Assembly: GCF_030864355.1 (NCBI RefSeq)
Contig: NC_083393.1
Span: 2,728,001-2,792,000, forward strand
Origin: Cutaneotrichosporon cavernicola
Taxonomy: Eukaryota; Basidiomycota; Tremellomycetes; Trichosporonales; Trichosporonaceae
Direction: 5' to 3'
Length of the DNA: 64,000 bases
The notes beneath the pieces were generated by a model. The model saw only the letters and a program-made list of their open reading frames with translations, ran no database searches and was not told the DNA's origin. How positions within the stretch are numbered: the first letter of the stretch is position 1; each line of letters opens with the position of its first letter. The position numbers were made by a program, and so were the translations under genes. Shown piece by piece: positions 44,788-55,704 of this stretch.

Positions 44788-45388
44788 CTAGCTCAGCAGC
44801 CAGGCGGTGATGGCTCCCACTCCGCCACCGACGCCGCACAGGTCGCCGGCGCCACCGTCGATCCCCTCCAGCGGCCACTTGGCGCCAGCACGCAGGGCGT
44901 ATAGTGTCCACACGCTTCCCGCGCCCACGAGGGCACCGAATCGCTGCTGTTAGTGCTTCTCCTCCATCTACGTACCGCGACTATTAGACCGCGTCTGCTG
45001 GACAGGACGAGTATTGCGAGTATGGCTTCAGCCACGGCGGCTGATGTCAGCACTAGGCTCTATCGGCCAGAGCGCCACCCTTCCACCATCTTCAGTTCAG
45101 TTCCGAGGGCACGGGCCCGACGCACCCATCGGCAGCAGCATGAGGTAGCGCTGGCTCCCATCCAGCAATGGGGAGCGGTAAGGCCACAACGCCGTACATC
45201 CGTCTGGCGTGCAGAAGCCAAAGACGCCAAATCGCACCCACGTGTCCCCTGAAACGAGGGTGAGCAACGAAAGGGTCGTGTACGGCGCCGAGAGGGAGGC
45301 GGCAGTGCTGCTGTCAGCCTCATCGTCCGACAGAGACGTACAGGAGGACGGTGCTGAGTGCAGCTGCGAGTAGTGCTGGTGAAGGCAT
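44788..45388 (-). CDS. PalI/SUR7-like small membrane protein
   Basis: Four exons (45388-45342, 45307-45126, 45040-44976, 44943-44788) sum to exactly 150 codons, 149 residues, with no stop. The first hydrophobic segment (ALLAAALSTVLLTAASLSAP) is followed by an extracellular-type loop with TWVRFGVFGFCTPDGC, which recalls the FGxxGxC loop of fungal PalI/SUR7 and claudin-like tetraspan proteins. Later hydrophobic stretches are AAVAEAILAILVL, ALVGAGSVWTLYAL and VGAITAWLL. These proteins sit in the plasma membrane and take part in pH sensing or eisosome-related domains. It is shorter than typical PalI, and the family call is tentative. A TTATAT element lies about 55 bp upstream of the start. Confidence 0.6.
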
Positions 45389-46060
45389 GATGAAGTGAGG
45401 AACGGGAAGTAGTGACGTCGTCAGGTCCCAAGGATTCCGATGATATAAGCCACACTCGCGCCTGCTTTCCTTGAGTCATCCCGCCTACAGTACCCACTGA
45501 TCCCGTTGACCTTTCCTTGTTCATCTCTCTGCTCATGAACTCGTCTTGTTAAGAATTATTCGACCACCGACTATTACACACGTGATATTCCGAAATGACA
45601 ATCACAAGCCAGTGCTGGTGTAATGATGACACCAGCTCAAGAATGTACAGTATCATGTCTGAGCTACAGTACATGCCTGGCTTCAGGGTCAATTGCTATC
45701 TCCATCGGATCATGGAGCGCCATGGAGCGGCAGGCTGATACCAACTACGTCTTGGCCCCTTGATTGATCCTGCCTGAAACTGACCATTTTGCCGGGCGCT
45801 CGCAGCAGGATTCCCCGACGCCCAAAGTTGATCCACAGTGGCGTTTTAACAAGTGACACACTCTGCTTGGTCCGCGTGCCATCAGCCGGGGGAAGGTATG
45901 GGCCTGACGCCAAAGGTATGGGCAAGTATACCTACTTATCTCCCTATCGCTCTTCACTCCATCAATCCCTCTCCTTCATAACGGCGTCTGGCACGCCCCA
46001 CTCTTGCTCATTCCCTTATCTCTCCTCCATCTTCCTGCCTCAACCTCATCCTTTCACCCC
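45389..46060. other. Intergenic region
   Basis: Divergent region between the PalI-like gene and a small candidate gene. No domain-bearing frame is seen; the 3' half is C/T-rich and looks like a fungal leader. Confidence 0.45.
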
Positions 46061-46208
46061 ATGCCTTGTCCCGGTGACTCTGACGGCGATGGCGCTGGCG
46101 GTAAGCAACCTCGAGGTTGGGCTGACCGCAGCCGAGTGCGCGTGGCGCAGTGTCGGCCTCGAAGAGTGGGCCTGCGCCTACTGTCGCCGCCCTTACTCTG
46201 TCGAATAA
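46061..46208 (+). CDS. Possible spliced microprotein of 38 residues
   Basis: ATG at 46061 opens a 40-nt exon. A 31-nt intron (46101-46131) with GTAAGC donor and GCTGACCGCAG acceptor joins a 77-nt exon ending in TAA, giving 38 residues that start MPCPGDSDGDGAGAE and end EEWACAYCRRPYSVE. The intron is as short as one in RFC3 and has the window's standard branch/acceptor layout. The peptide has four cysteines, including a CAYC pair. There is no known family. It is preceded by a C/T-rich leader-like stretch. This could equally be a chance frame. Confidence 0.3.
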
Positions 46209-46407
46209 TCCACACCTCACGTCTTCTCCCCACGCTACGCTGCAGCGTACTCGTACAGTAGCTGGTCTACACATTTTTATCATGTTCTCGCTCGACCGCG
46301 AGTCTATACAGTATCCCCTATGGCGAATCTCTCTATGGCACACGCCCACGCACACCCCTGCACATCCTCTTCCCTGCACATCTGACCGACCTCCTCCCTG
46401 ACACACA

Positions 46408-46845
46408 TCACTGCGACATGAGGCAAACAGCGAACCGTGCCACGTCGTCGTTGTGCCTAACCACAAAGGCTTCAAGAGCAGCGTTTGAACCGCTTCCCCA
46501 GTCGAGCTCGTCCAGTAGGAAACGCCAAAGCGCGCGGAGGGACGCGTCGATGCGTGTCGCTTCGGGAGTGGAGATGGTGTCCGAAAGCCAGATCAGCTGG
46601 TCGTAATATGCACCAACGTTGACAAGTCTCGGGTCGGTGGTCGGCGTGGCGGGTGAGAGCCCAAAGGATGAGTTGGGAGAGGTGGAGATCGACGAGGACG
46701 TCGAGGAGGATAAGGATGGCAACGACAGAGGTCAGCGGGGCGAGATGACCGGAGCTCACTTGAGGGCGAATCTGGAGCTCGAGAGGCATCGCAGGTTGAG
46801 GTGACGTATAACGGGAAAAGGGTATGGAGTAGATGTAGTCCTCAT
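46408..46845 (-). CDS. Hypothetical two-exon protein
   Basis: I do not recognise this protein. Joining 46845-46760 to 46627-46408 across a 132-nt intron (GTGAGC donor, CCCGAG acceptor) gives 101 residues without stop. The second exon looks coding: GAYYDQLIWLSDTISTPEAT and LRALWRFLLDELDWGSGSNA suggest amphipathic helices. The acceptor is unusual in lacking a pyrimidine before AG. The intron is also open in the exon-2 frame and Ser-rich, so a different first exon is possible. Confidence 0.35.
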
Positions 46846-47638
46846 GGTTGGATCGGAGACGCAGCGGAGAGGAGAGAGTTGTGAGCCGCCCCATCGGAAA
46901 CGCGTGTTGTAGCCCGCTCGGCGCAGCGTGGAGTAACAGATATCCGTGTGGAGGACTGACTAACATACAAAGGGGGTGTGGAGCGGCACACGGCACTCTA
47001 TTCCGCGTAGGTATCGGAAGCCGTGAAAACGGAGCAGCGCATGTGAGGAGAGGGGATGACCGCGAGAGGCCAACTGCACGTGGAAACGGCACGCCGTTGT
47101 GTTTGGCAACGGAGCACCGTGCAGCAGTTTGGACCTCGTTTAGGTTAAATGGATGTGTACAGTACTATACAGGTGACTCGGAATGCTGCGGTGGCTGTCG
47201 GATGGGAATGGCACGCGGTCAAGGTGGCTGTCTTGGCATGCCCCTCGTGATCAAGCCGTCATTAGACGCCACGAACCAGCCTCCGACGTCAAGAGAGAGT
47301 TTGAGCATCTGTGACAGGTCATCTGCCGTGATTCCTATGATCCTATAAGTATCAATGCAACGTGCATTCAACGTACATTCCATGTCCCACTCGATAGCGA
47401 ATGTTCTGATCCAGGGAGATCCAGTCACCTAGCACTCGTAACCTTCCTCTCAACCTCGCACCCACCTCAGTACTCCCTGCTCTCAACCTTCCTTCCATTA
47501 CTGATTATATCTTGGACTGAACTCACTCTTCACTCTTTCTCAGCACTCACTCACCCTCCATCTCCATCTCGCGATCTCCTTCCTCTCTCAACCTTGATCG
47601 TGCCTGTCCCTCAATCACCTTCTGTCCCATTCCTCTTC
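46846..47638. other. Intergenic region upstream of the tandem paralogue pair
   Basis: 793 bp without a convincing gene. A TTATAT element at 47505-47510 lies about 130 bp before the first paralogue, followed by a C/T-rich leader. Confidence 0.5.
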
Positions 47639-49247
47639 ATGGATCCCTTCAACCCAAGTGACGAGGTCGTCGAGGAAATCGATCCGTGGCCACTCTGCAA
47701 ACCACTGCCCATCCGACTGCCCATCCCATCTGAATGGCGGAAGGAAGGTTCGGTCGTTCCCGGCTTGCTCCACCTCTCTTTCACGCCCGGCCCTGCTCCA
47801 AGTAGATCGTCTTCGAGCATAGCAAGCTCTTCTCCAAATCCGCTTTCCTCGAGCAATTTCTCTGCCTACAATCTTGAACTCCGACCTGCCGAGACACCCG
47901 ATGGATTCTCTGACCCCATAGAGCCTCCCCCGCCAAACGCGACCTTCCCTCAGTCACTGGCCGACGACGAAATCCTCATCACATTTCCGTCGCTTACCCC
48001 AAACGGCGTCGCTGGCGTGTCTGGCGTCACTGGGCCCTCCCGTTACCCGACCGCCAATGGGCTTGCGAGCTCCATCGACCTTGACTCTTCTCTCTCGCAG
48101 TCTAACCCCGGCTTGCGACCTTGGGTGCTACACCCCCTTCCTTACTCTATTCTTTACTCAGCTGTCTATGGGCCAGGACATCGTTTCATCCCCATTACCC
48201 AAGGAGCGGTAGGCCTCTTTACGTTTAACCACATTCTGCCAACTACCCCAGAAGCGCCACCAGGACGACCAAGCTCTGGAATAATGTCCTTTCCAGGAGG
48301 TTCCATTTCGCCAAGACAACACGCTTCTGCTCATCACGATATCGACCTGGGATGGAACGTTCTGTGGGCCGCTTGGCCATTTCTCACCCACATGGAAGTT
48401 ACCTTAATGGAGCTCGGCACGTACTCACTCTCGAATTTCATGGCCTGCACGCAACTGTTCGCCTCCATGAGCGCACAGATTTATTTCAACCAGGGAATGC
48501 AACTGCTCATGGTTCGTAAGATTTATGCTCTGAGATTCTGCCAAAAAGGAGGCCACAAGTTCGCGTCGACTTGGGATCAGGTCCGCTCCATGGGGTCCGG
48601 GGACAAAGCACGTAGAAGGAGGATGATCGCCTTCATTGCCAAAGCAGAGAGGTCTGCGAGCCGAGTTAGGCAGCTGCTGACCAACAGATACTGTCTCGAG
48701 GACCGCTTCGTAGAGGCGCTTCATGAGTATGGTGCCGCTTGGCTCCACACTCTCCCCTGGTTCCCTGAAGGTGAGCTCGAGGGCAGAAATGATTGGTATT
48801 GGGAAGAGTGAGTACGTTCACGACGCGATATGTTGACGTATCAAGACGTGGCAAAATCTGTGTCGCTATCGCCCATGCAGGGGCGTTGGGAAGCAAGAAA
48901 GGTTCCGACACTGGACAGGCCGTGCTTTCTCCAATCGGCTGGATGGCGATCAAGGCCGTTCTCTGGCAGCCGGCCTTGCATTCAGTCGCCATCATCAAGA
49001 ATGCCTGTAGGTCTCTAAGACCCTTTCACGCTGACCAGCCACAGGTCTCGCTGCAGAGATCCTTTCTACCTGCATCCCTGACGAGACGGGGCACACTTCC
49101 CAGGCAGAGATGTGGAGGCTGCAGCAGACCCTCCTCAATCCAGTGACCTGTGAGGCGTTTCGTGACGCTCCAACAAACATTCACACTGCATTTTTCAAGT
49201 GTGGCGCGTACCAAAACCTGTGGATCTGTGGAAGAGAGGATTACTGA
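47639..49247 (+). CDS. Unknown-family protein, tandem paralogue A
   Basis: Three exons (47639-48807, 48846-49006, 49045-49247) give 510 residues. The family is not one I recognise. Residues 1 to about 230 are Pro/Ser-rich and probably disordered. A folded region starts at DLGWNVLWAAWPFLTHMEV, continues with IYFNQGMQLLMVRKIYALRF, an Arg/Lys-rich helix, YGAAWLHTLPWFPEGELEG, RGKICVAIAHAGA, and IGWMAIKAVLWQPALHSVAI, and ends with TCEAFRD and AFFKCGAYQNLW. Many Trp, Cys and aromatic residues mark a compact domain. The downstream gene repeats these blocks in the same order, with the last two introns at equivalent positions. There is no signal peptide or clear membrane segment. Function unknown. Confidence 0.82.
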
Positions 49248-49615
49248 CGTCTGAGTGACTCATGGACTAGGAAATGGTAGCCTAGTGAGCCAGTAACTTG
49301 GCATTCTGTTTGTACTGTAGTTGCCTCTGAGTTTTGCAATGCAATTACAAGTAGCGTTCCTCTGAGTGGCACTTGGAGTTAGAATTCTGCCACACTTGCC
49401 AAGATGCCACGCAAGTAACGCAACTCGCACCCCAGTTGACTCTGCTACGTTAAAGCCCCATTCTCGCACCCACTGACCCACCTTCCTCCTTGGTTCACCA
49501 TATAAGCATTCTCCAACTCAACTACCCTTCTTCACCTTCACCTTCTTCACCTTCATTCTTTCCTCAACTCCCCTTTCGTTGCTCGCTTTCTTGACCTACC
49601 CACTTTTCGTTCCAG
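49248..49615 (+). other. Spacer between the tandem paralogues, with a TATA-like element
   Basis: 368 bp. ATATAAG at 49500-49506 lies about 110 bp upstream of paralogue B, then a repeated CTTCACCTTCACCTTC leader. The spacing resembles the promoter of paralogue A. Confidence 0.55.
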
Positions 49616-51305
49616 ATGGGAAAAAGTAAACACCACAAGGCAGGGACCAAGAGCCGCCCGGTCAGCACCAACGGGAAGGTGACAGACTTGCTCAACCGCG
49701 TCCGCGAGGTCCTCCAACCTGCCGCCCCACCTTCCTCGGTGGACAAGCAACTCGTAGCGCTGGCAGTCGTGGCAAAGGTACCGGATGCGACGGCTACCCT
49801 GAACCCCAACGACCTGGGCATCGAGACCGTCTGGGAGGAAGAGCCACCTACTACCAACCCGATGGCCGGTTTGGACAGCCCCATCATCCAGCCCAAGCCG
49901 TCTGATCCAATCGAGACGCTCCAGGAGGACCTCGCTTCTGGAACGGACAACCCCACTTTCGGCAATATTATTGACAAGGAGACGCACTCAACCTTCGAGA
50001 ACGCTGGTACCAAGTTGACTCCAGGTGCCCAGCCAGGCCGCTCTCTTCCAAACAACATAAAGCCAACCATTTCAATACCCCTTAAACCCACTTCATCGGG
50101 CAGCCCTACCTCGAGTATCGACACGGATCCGTCGGTGAAGGTTGACAAGGCCCGTCTCGGCGACCGGCCCCTGGCTTGGAACGAACTTTGGGCTGCGTGG
50201 CCTATTCTCAGTCTTGAGGAGATCAAAGGAGCAAGGGAGAGCCGACAGCCGTTGGATGTTTTCTGGTGGCGGTAAGTGACCCTCGCAACTGCTACGGAAA
50301 CTAAGCGCAGTGACTACTGGCACTTGTATGGATACTGCACCTCATCGTAAATCCGCTCCCCCATCAAACTCCACCAGACACACGTCTTTCTCACTCCACG
50401 TCAGGCAGGTTCAAGCCTTCCCCGATACTCCTTCCCTCACATTCCAATTATATCTCATTTTTGCTCACCGTAGTGATGGTCTGCTATTGATCCACCCACC
50501 TCAACGCACGGCCTCTTATCGCATGTCACCGTGTCAGATTGCCAAGCTCTGGATGGACCGCGGGATGCACCTCCAGATTATCCGGCAAATCTATCAGTTG
50601 CGGTGGGTAAATGACGGGGCTCAGAGGTTCAACAACATTCTGGAACTTGTCAAGAGTCTCGAGGAACACAAAGTCGCCCAGCGGCTCAGTCTTGTGCGGC
50701 AGACCTTGGGCAGCGGCCGGAAGTACGTGTGATCTCCTCCGCGACGCTGATGCCCAGGAACAAGGACAAGGAGGATTTCGTTCAAACTCTGGTCGAATAC
50801 GCCAATGCGTTCATGTACACGCTTCCCTGGTTCGAGGAGGCCGGCGCCCTCAACTCCGACATAAACAACCTCATCAAACTGTAGGTGATCCATCGAATAC
50901 GATGCTAACCGGAGCCGGGGACTGTGTTTCGCTATGATCGCGAGGGCTGCTGGACAGTATAGCTGTCAGCCCACCACTGACGACCGCATCGTCAACATCG
51001 GATGGCTTGCGACCAAGGCAGTCCTCTGGAATGCCCAGCGATTCCCAGTCTCCATCATTACGTCTACCTGTTAGTCCGACTTTTCCGGGCTGCTGACCCA
51101 TCCAGGCCAAGCCTCTCTCATCCTAAATGACTCGTTTCCAACGGCCGAAAATTCAACCCCCCGGCACATCCACGCCCAGTTCTTTGGCGAGCAAATGGAC
51201 TTCCTTAAACAAGCGACATGCGAACAATTTATTGACGTTCCAGACCACTTGCGTGCCCCGTTCTTCCGGTTCAACATGTACAACGAACACTGCGAAAACT
51301 GTTGA
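49616..51305 (+). CDS. Unknown-family protein, tandem paralogue B
   Basis: Six exons (49616-50271, 50311-50346, 50474-50722, 50758-50880, 50915-51069, 51106-51305) give exactly 472 residues. The N-terminus is basic (MGKSKHHKAGTKSR), followed by about 180 disordered residues unlike paralogue A. The shared region begins WNELWAAWPILSLEEIKGAR and continues LWMDRGMHLQIIRQIYQLRW, YANAFMYTLPWFEEAGALN, RGLCFAMIARAAG, NIGWLATKAVLWNAQRFPVS, TCEQFIDVPDHL and APFFRFNMYNEHCENC. The last two introns match paralogue A in position and phase (2 and 1); three others are unique to B. Exon 2 is only 36 nt and the following intron 127 nt. Function unknown. Confidence 0.82.
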
Positions 51306-51516
51306 CGGGCGGCGACCTGTATAATACACAGGCAGCCGATTCACCAGGCCACCAAAGCGACTCGCACTGGTGCCCGTAAGGGTTACCTGACACGTAGATA
51401 GCCTTGTTCCCGGTTCCTAATACGTAGTACTGTCATCCTGTAGCGACGAATGAAGATAGTGCACTTGTTCTGCTTGGCCTAGCTTGCCACAACCCCTATT
51501 CTACCCGTCCATGTAA

Positions 51517-53314
51517 TTAAGCCTCAATCTCCTGGTTCTCGCGCTTCTTGAGCACGAGCTTCTCGCCCTTGATGCGCTGCCACACGTCGGCAACGTCGTC
51601 TGTACGTCAGCCACATCGACAGGTCTGTGACTCACCAACAACAGTCTCGAAGTGCGAAGTCGCGTCATAAGACTTGGTGATGCTGTTATGTCAGTGCATG
51701 TCTCCAATCATGGTCTGAACTCACAAGATGTTGTCGCTGGAGCCGTCGGCGGTAGGAGCGTACAGAGGCAGGATCGAGACAAACTTGTCCTCGACCTTGC
51801 CAAGGAGCTGGAGACCGGGGAGAATCTCGCGCTCGGGCACCGACGTCTCGACAATGGTTGAGACGATGGCAATGTAGACACCCTCGGCGGCAACGTTGTG
51901 AGACGACGAGACGGCGGCGATGTAGATGTCTGATGTCAGCTGCTTGTGGGCTCCCCTCCTTACCGTTCTTACGCCCGACCTGGTTCTGGGGAATGATGAT
52001 CTGGCACGAGTCGGCGTTCTCAGTGCCCGGGATGGGGTGCTTGAGGATGCAGATGGCACGGACAACCTTGCCGGTCTCGACAACGCGGATCTTGCCGCCC
52101 TCAGCCTCCTGGCCGGCGCCAAAGTACGATGGGTCGCCAATAACGCGCTTGGCCTTGACGGTCTCGCCATCCGAGGTGACGCTCACAAACTTGCCGTCGT
52201 CGTCGACGTTGACCGAGTCTACCTTCTTCGAGAGCATGTAGGTGCCGCCGTAGACAGCCGAGAGGCGCGAGAAGGCCTGGGGCAGCTCGCCAAGGCCGTA
52301 GAGTGGGTAGAGGTAGGGCGACTTGCCGTAGCGCGCCATCGACTCCGCGTAGAGGCGGATGCGCTCCATGGTGGGCTTGGCGGGCTTGGTCTTGTAGCTG
52401 GAAGATCAGTTGTGTATCACGCTGTAGCTCACTCGTCGTCGAGCCACAGGGCCATGGCGTGGCCGATGAAGTCCTGGGTGCCGGCCTCGAGGCCGAACTT
52501 TGTGAACAGGTCGTTCATGGTCTGAGTGTCCGCGTCAAAGCCTGTGTCGACGTCAGCATTGATCCTACCACGCGGGACCGGCGCGCGCAAGGCCCCACCG
52601 CCCGGACCCAGACCCAAACCAAGACCTACCCTCAAGCGTGGTCGGGTCGTCCGGGTTCCACCTCTGGAGGTAGCCAAAGAACTTGCGGGCGCGGTTCTTC
52701 TCAAAGAGACCCATGAGTGACGAGCGGATAGCCTCGCTCTCATTCGAGGGCACCTTGGCAATCTTGCCGTCACGGTACACGTAAGAGCCCGCAATCTGCT
52801 TGAAGTCGAGGTAGCGTGTCACGTCGGTGTGCACGAGGATCTTGGTGAGCTCACCCGACGCAAGGATGAACTTGGGGATGAGGTCGACGGCGTAGGAGCG
52901 GTCCTTGCCGAGGTTGAGCTCCTCAGGCGGGGCACTGCCACGGAACTTCTGGTAGAGCTGGGGTCAGCACGGCATGCGATGTAACGCACCTGGGTGAGGT
53001 TCAAGGAGGCGCTCTCGCCGCCGTAGTAGTCGTTGCGGTCCATGTGGAGGACCTTCTGGCCATCGACCGAGAGGAGGCCCGAGAGGATGCACTCGGTAAG
53101 GCCAGTGCCCTGTGCGCGCTGTCAGTACGTGTCATGCGCCGTGCACATGTACGGGGCGCTGTCAACTTACGAGAACGATAACCTGGGATCGTCAGCATCG
53201 GTTCGGGAGGGGAGGTGGGGAGGGAAGGTGATGTGGCTACGAGGGGCGCGGCGGCTGCCTGTGGCAACGGGAAGGGCGAATGGAGGTGATACTCACGTCA
53301 TACTCCTCGTCCAT
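51517..53314 (-). CDS. GDI1: Rab GDP-dissociation inhibitor
   Basis: A spliced gene of about 450 residues. The start MDEEYDV leads by splicing into [18 protein letters not shown], the dinucleotide-fold signature of the GDI/CHM family. Then come [67 protein letters not shown], a Rab-binding platform ([20 protein letters not shown]) and [20 protein letters not shown]. It extracts prenylated GDP-bound Rab proteins from membranes and recycles them through the cytosol in vesicle traffic. About seven introns are short. The 5' leader on this strand contains a CT microsatellite. Confidence 0.95.
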
Positions 53315-53413
53315 GGTGAATTGGTGTTGATGGGTAGTGAATGCAAGTGATGTCAGGGGTTGCCGAGGCTCGAATGGGAATTAAAGGAGGGCGAAGAAGA
53401 GATGATAGTAGGG

Positions 53414-53460
53414 TTGAGAGAGAGAGAGAAAGAGAGAGAGAGATAGAGAGAGAGAGAGAT
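53414..53460. repeat. GA microsatellite in the GDI1 leader
   Basis: An imperfect (GA)n run of about 46 bp with single A or T interruptions. On the GDI1 transcript it reads as a CT-rich leader about 100-150 nt before the start codon. Confidence 0.9.
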
Positions 53461-53860
53461 GATATGAGATGTAGATGTAAATGTAGTGTGAGAGGTTGTA
53501 GCACCTTTCCTATCCAAACTGTCCAAGTGTTCAGATTGAGAGAGGTTGACGCGGCAGTAGCGCGCAGCCGTTCGCGCGCAACACCACCACCGACGACTTA
53601 TCCTGGCAGTTCCTGGATTCCTAGAATCCTAGGGCCTGACTTGCGAATAGGTCATTACCACGTGGCCACCTTGTAAAGTGATGCAACCACCCAAGTGGTC
53701 TGGCGGAGGTCATTTCGTGCCTGAAATCAAGACAGCTGCTCCAGGGTGAAGGAAAGGAGCCCCTACGTACCGGCTAACGTACGGTGAGGTGCGGAGTTAC
53801 GATGTGTGGCAATCGTGGCTATGGTGCTATTGAGTGCCGCAAGTCATGTTGTGAGTTGGA

Positions 53861-53896
53861 AACAGTAACAGTAACAGTAACGGTAACAGTAACAGT
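53861..53896. repeat. Hexanucleotide repeat (AACAGT)6
   Basis: Six AACAGT units, the fourth changed to AACGGT, followed by AACAAC. It lies midway between two divergent promoters. Confidence 0.92.
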
Positions 53897-54225
53897 AACA
53901 ACCAACAGTACTGTAAAGCTCTCTATTCCAACTTCTGTTACTTGACTTGGTACCATCTTAGTAACCTATACAACTACCCACTCAAACCGCCTCGTCATTG
54001 TACAATCATCATCGACATTCTAACTCACTCCCCACACAGACACATACTCTCTCCCCTTCCCCTTCCTCACTGGCAACAACCCCACCCGACTGTTACCAAC
54101 CTCTTGCGGTCATCCATCTTGTTGAAAGCCCCGCATCAGCGCAACACCAGGCTGTAACGCTTCACAACACCACTTCCCTCCCTCCACTCGCCTTCCTACA
54201 CCTTCATCCATCCCATCAACCCACC

Positions 54226-55489
54226 ATGCCACCCGCATACGAGTACGACCCTATGGGCCACCACCTTGTTGAGGGCGAAGAAGACGAGTTGGAACTCTGT
54301 ACGTTGGACAGCGGGTGCTGTTGAGACAACCATGTCCGAGGGCTGACCGACAGATTCTCCGTCAGAAGGCTCGTCAGAGGCCGACTCTCTCGGTTGGATT
54401 GTGAGCCTGTGAACGCGGAGAGGAGCTCACGTAGACTTGGTTCACCACTCACATCCCCGGACACGACTACTTCTGCGAGGTGCACGAGGACTTTATCGAG
54501 GACGACTTCAACCTGACTGGTGGGTGCGGCTGGCAGAATGCAAGCTGACGCAACAGGCCTGCAATCGTTGGTTCCCTTCTGGAAGGAGGCATTGGAGATG
54601 ATTCTGGACGCCGAGTTAGGTGGGCTGGTACCTACAACCGCATCTGACAGGCAGAGGAGGACTCGGCCAAGATCCCAGACGTGTCCATTGTCGAGTCGTC
54701 TGCCGAGCTGCTGTACGGCCTCGTCCACCAGCGCTTCATTCTCACCAAGCCAGGGCTGTCGATGATGGTGAGCAGGGCCGCCAGTCGTGACTAACCGCAG
54801 TTAGAGAAGTATGAGCAGGGCGACTTTGGCCTCTGCCCACGCGTGTACTGCCACTCCACACACGTGCTGCCGTGTGGCCGGTCCGACATGCCTGGCATCG
54901 ACACTGTCAAGCTGTACTGCCCGAACTGTAGTGATATCTACAGCCCACCGAGCAGCAAGTACTCGCAGGTGGACGGTTAGTTGGAAAGCCTGGAGCACCG
55001 CTGACGGCAGGTGCCTTCTTCGGAACGTCGTTTGCGCCGCTCTTCTTCCAGACATACCCCGAACTGCAGTCTGCGCCATTTGCTCCAACAGAGCAACCAC
55101 CAACGTCGTCATCGACACCCAGCAACCGCTCCTCGCCGTCCAGAATTGCCGAGTCAATCGTCAACCCGAACGCGTACGGCGGACAGCGGCCCGCCCTGAA
55201 CAAGGTGTACACCCCGCGCGTATTCGGCTTCAAATTTTCGGAGCGTGCGCGCAGCGGGCCGCGCATGCGCTGGCTGCGCGAGCGGCCCGAGCGGTACGAT
55301 GAGCTTGAGGACGTCGACTGGAAGGGACGGTGGAAGAAGGGCAAGGGCACGGCGGCCGACGACGAAGAAGGGATGAAGGCCGAGGGCCGCAACGGGCGCC
55401 TGTTTGACGACGATGACGATGAGGATGATGAGGAGGAAGAGGAAGAGGAGGAGGCAGCCGTCGCGCCAGCCGCCGGGCGAGTGCGCTAG
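54226..55489 (+). CDS. CKB1: Casein kinase II regulatory (beta) subunit
   Basis: A spliced gene. Conserved blocks are [20 protein letters not shown] at the N-terminus, [14 protein letters not shown], the acidic loop region, [41 protein letters not shown], and [16 protein letters not shown]. The four Cys of CPRVYC and CPNC form the zinc site that dimerises the subunit. Two beta subunits hold two catalytic subunits and set substrate choice of the CK2 holoenzyme. The C-terminus extends well beyond usual CK2 beta, with a Pro/Ser linker, [17 protein letters not shown], and a long acidic tail (Asp/Glu run). The gene has five or more introns of about 35-45 nt, including one after MMV-type positions near 54770. 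Confidence 0.94.
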
Positions 55490-55704
55490 TGTACTCTACA
55501 GCGGCGCTCGTGCCGCGTTCGATCATAGATGCGTCTTTTTAGCATGAGAGTGCGCGTCGCGACTCTGTTCTGTCCGGGTTTCTGTCGATGTGATTTCTGC
55601 ATGATGACGAGTTGTCGGTGGCAACTGGCAAGTGGAAGCGGAAGCTTTTTTTCAAGCTGAAAGTTCAAACCCTTGTGAAGACAAGTTCACAACAACACAC
55701 TAAA

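Larger units (their letters stand above)
53315..54225. other. Divergent region between GDI1 and CK2 beta
   Basis: 911 bp with no gene seen. A GA/CT tract lies near GDI1, and an AACAGT hexamer array in the middle; the right half is C/A-rich and serves as the CK2 beta leader. Confidence 0.5.

Noticed and set aside
34990..45388. Zn2Cys6 regulator plus acyl-CoA oxidase as a fatty-acid gene cluster
   Set aside because: Unrelated genes and a tRNA lie between them, and no other beta-oxidation gene is nearby; proximity alone does not support a cluster.
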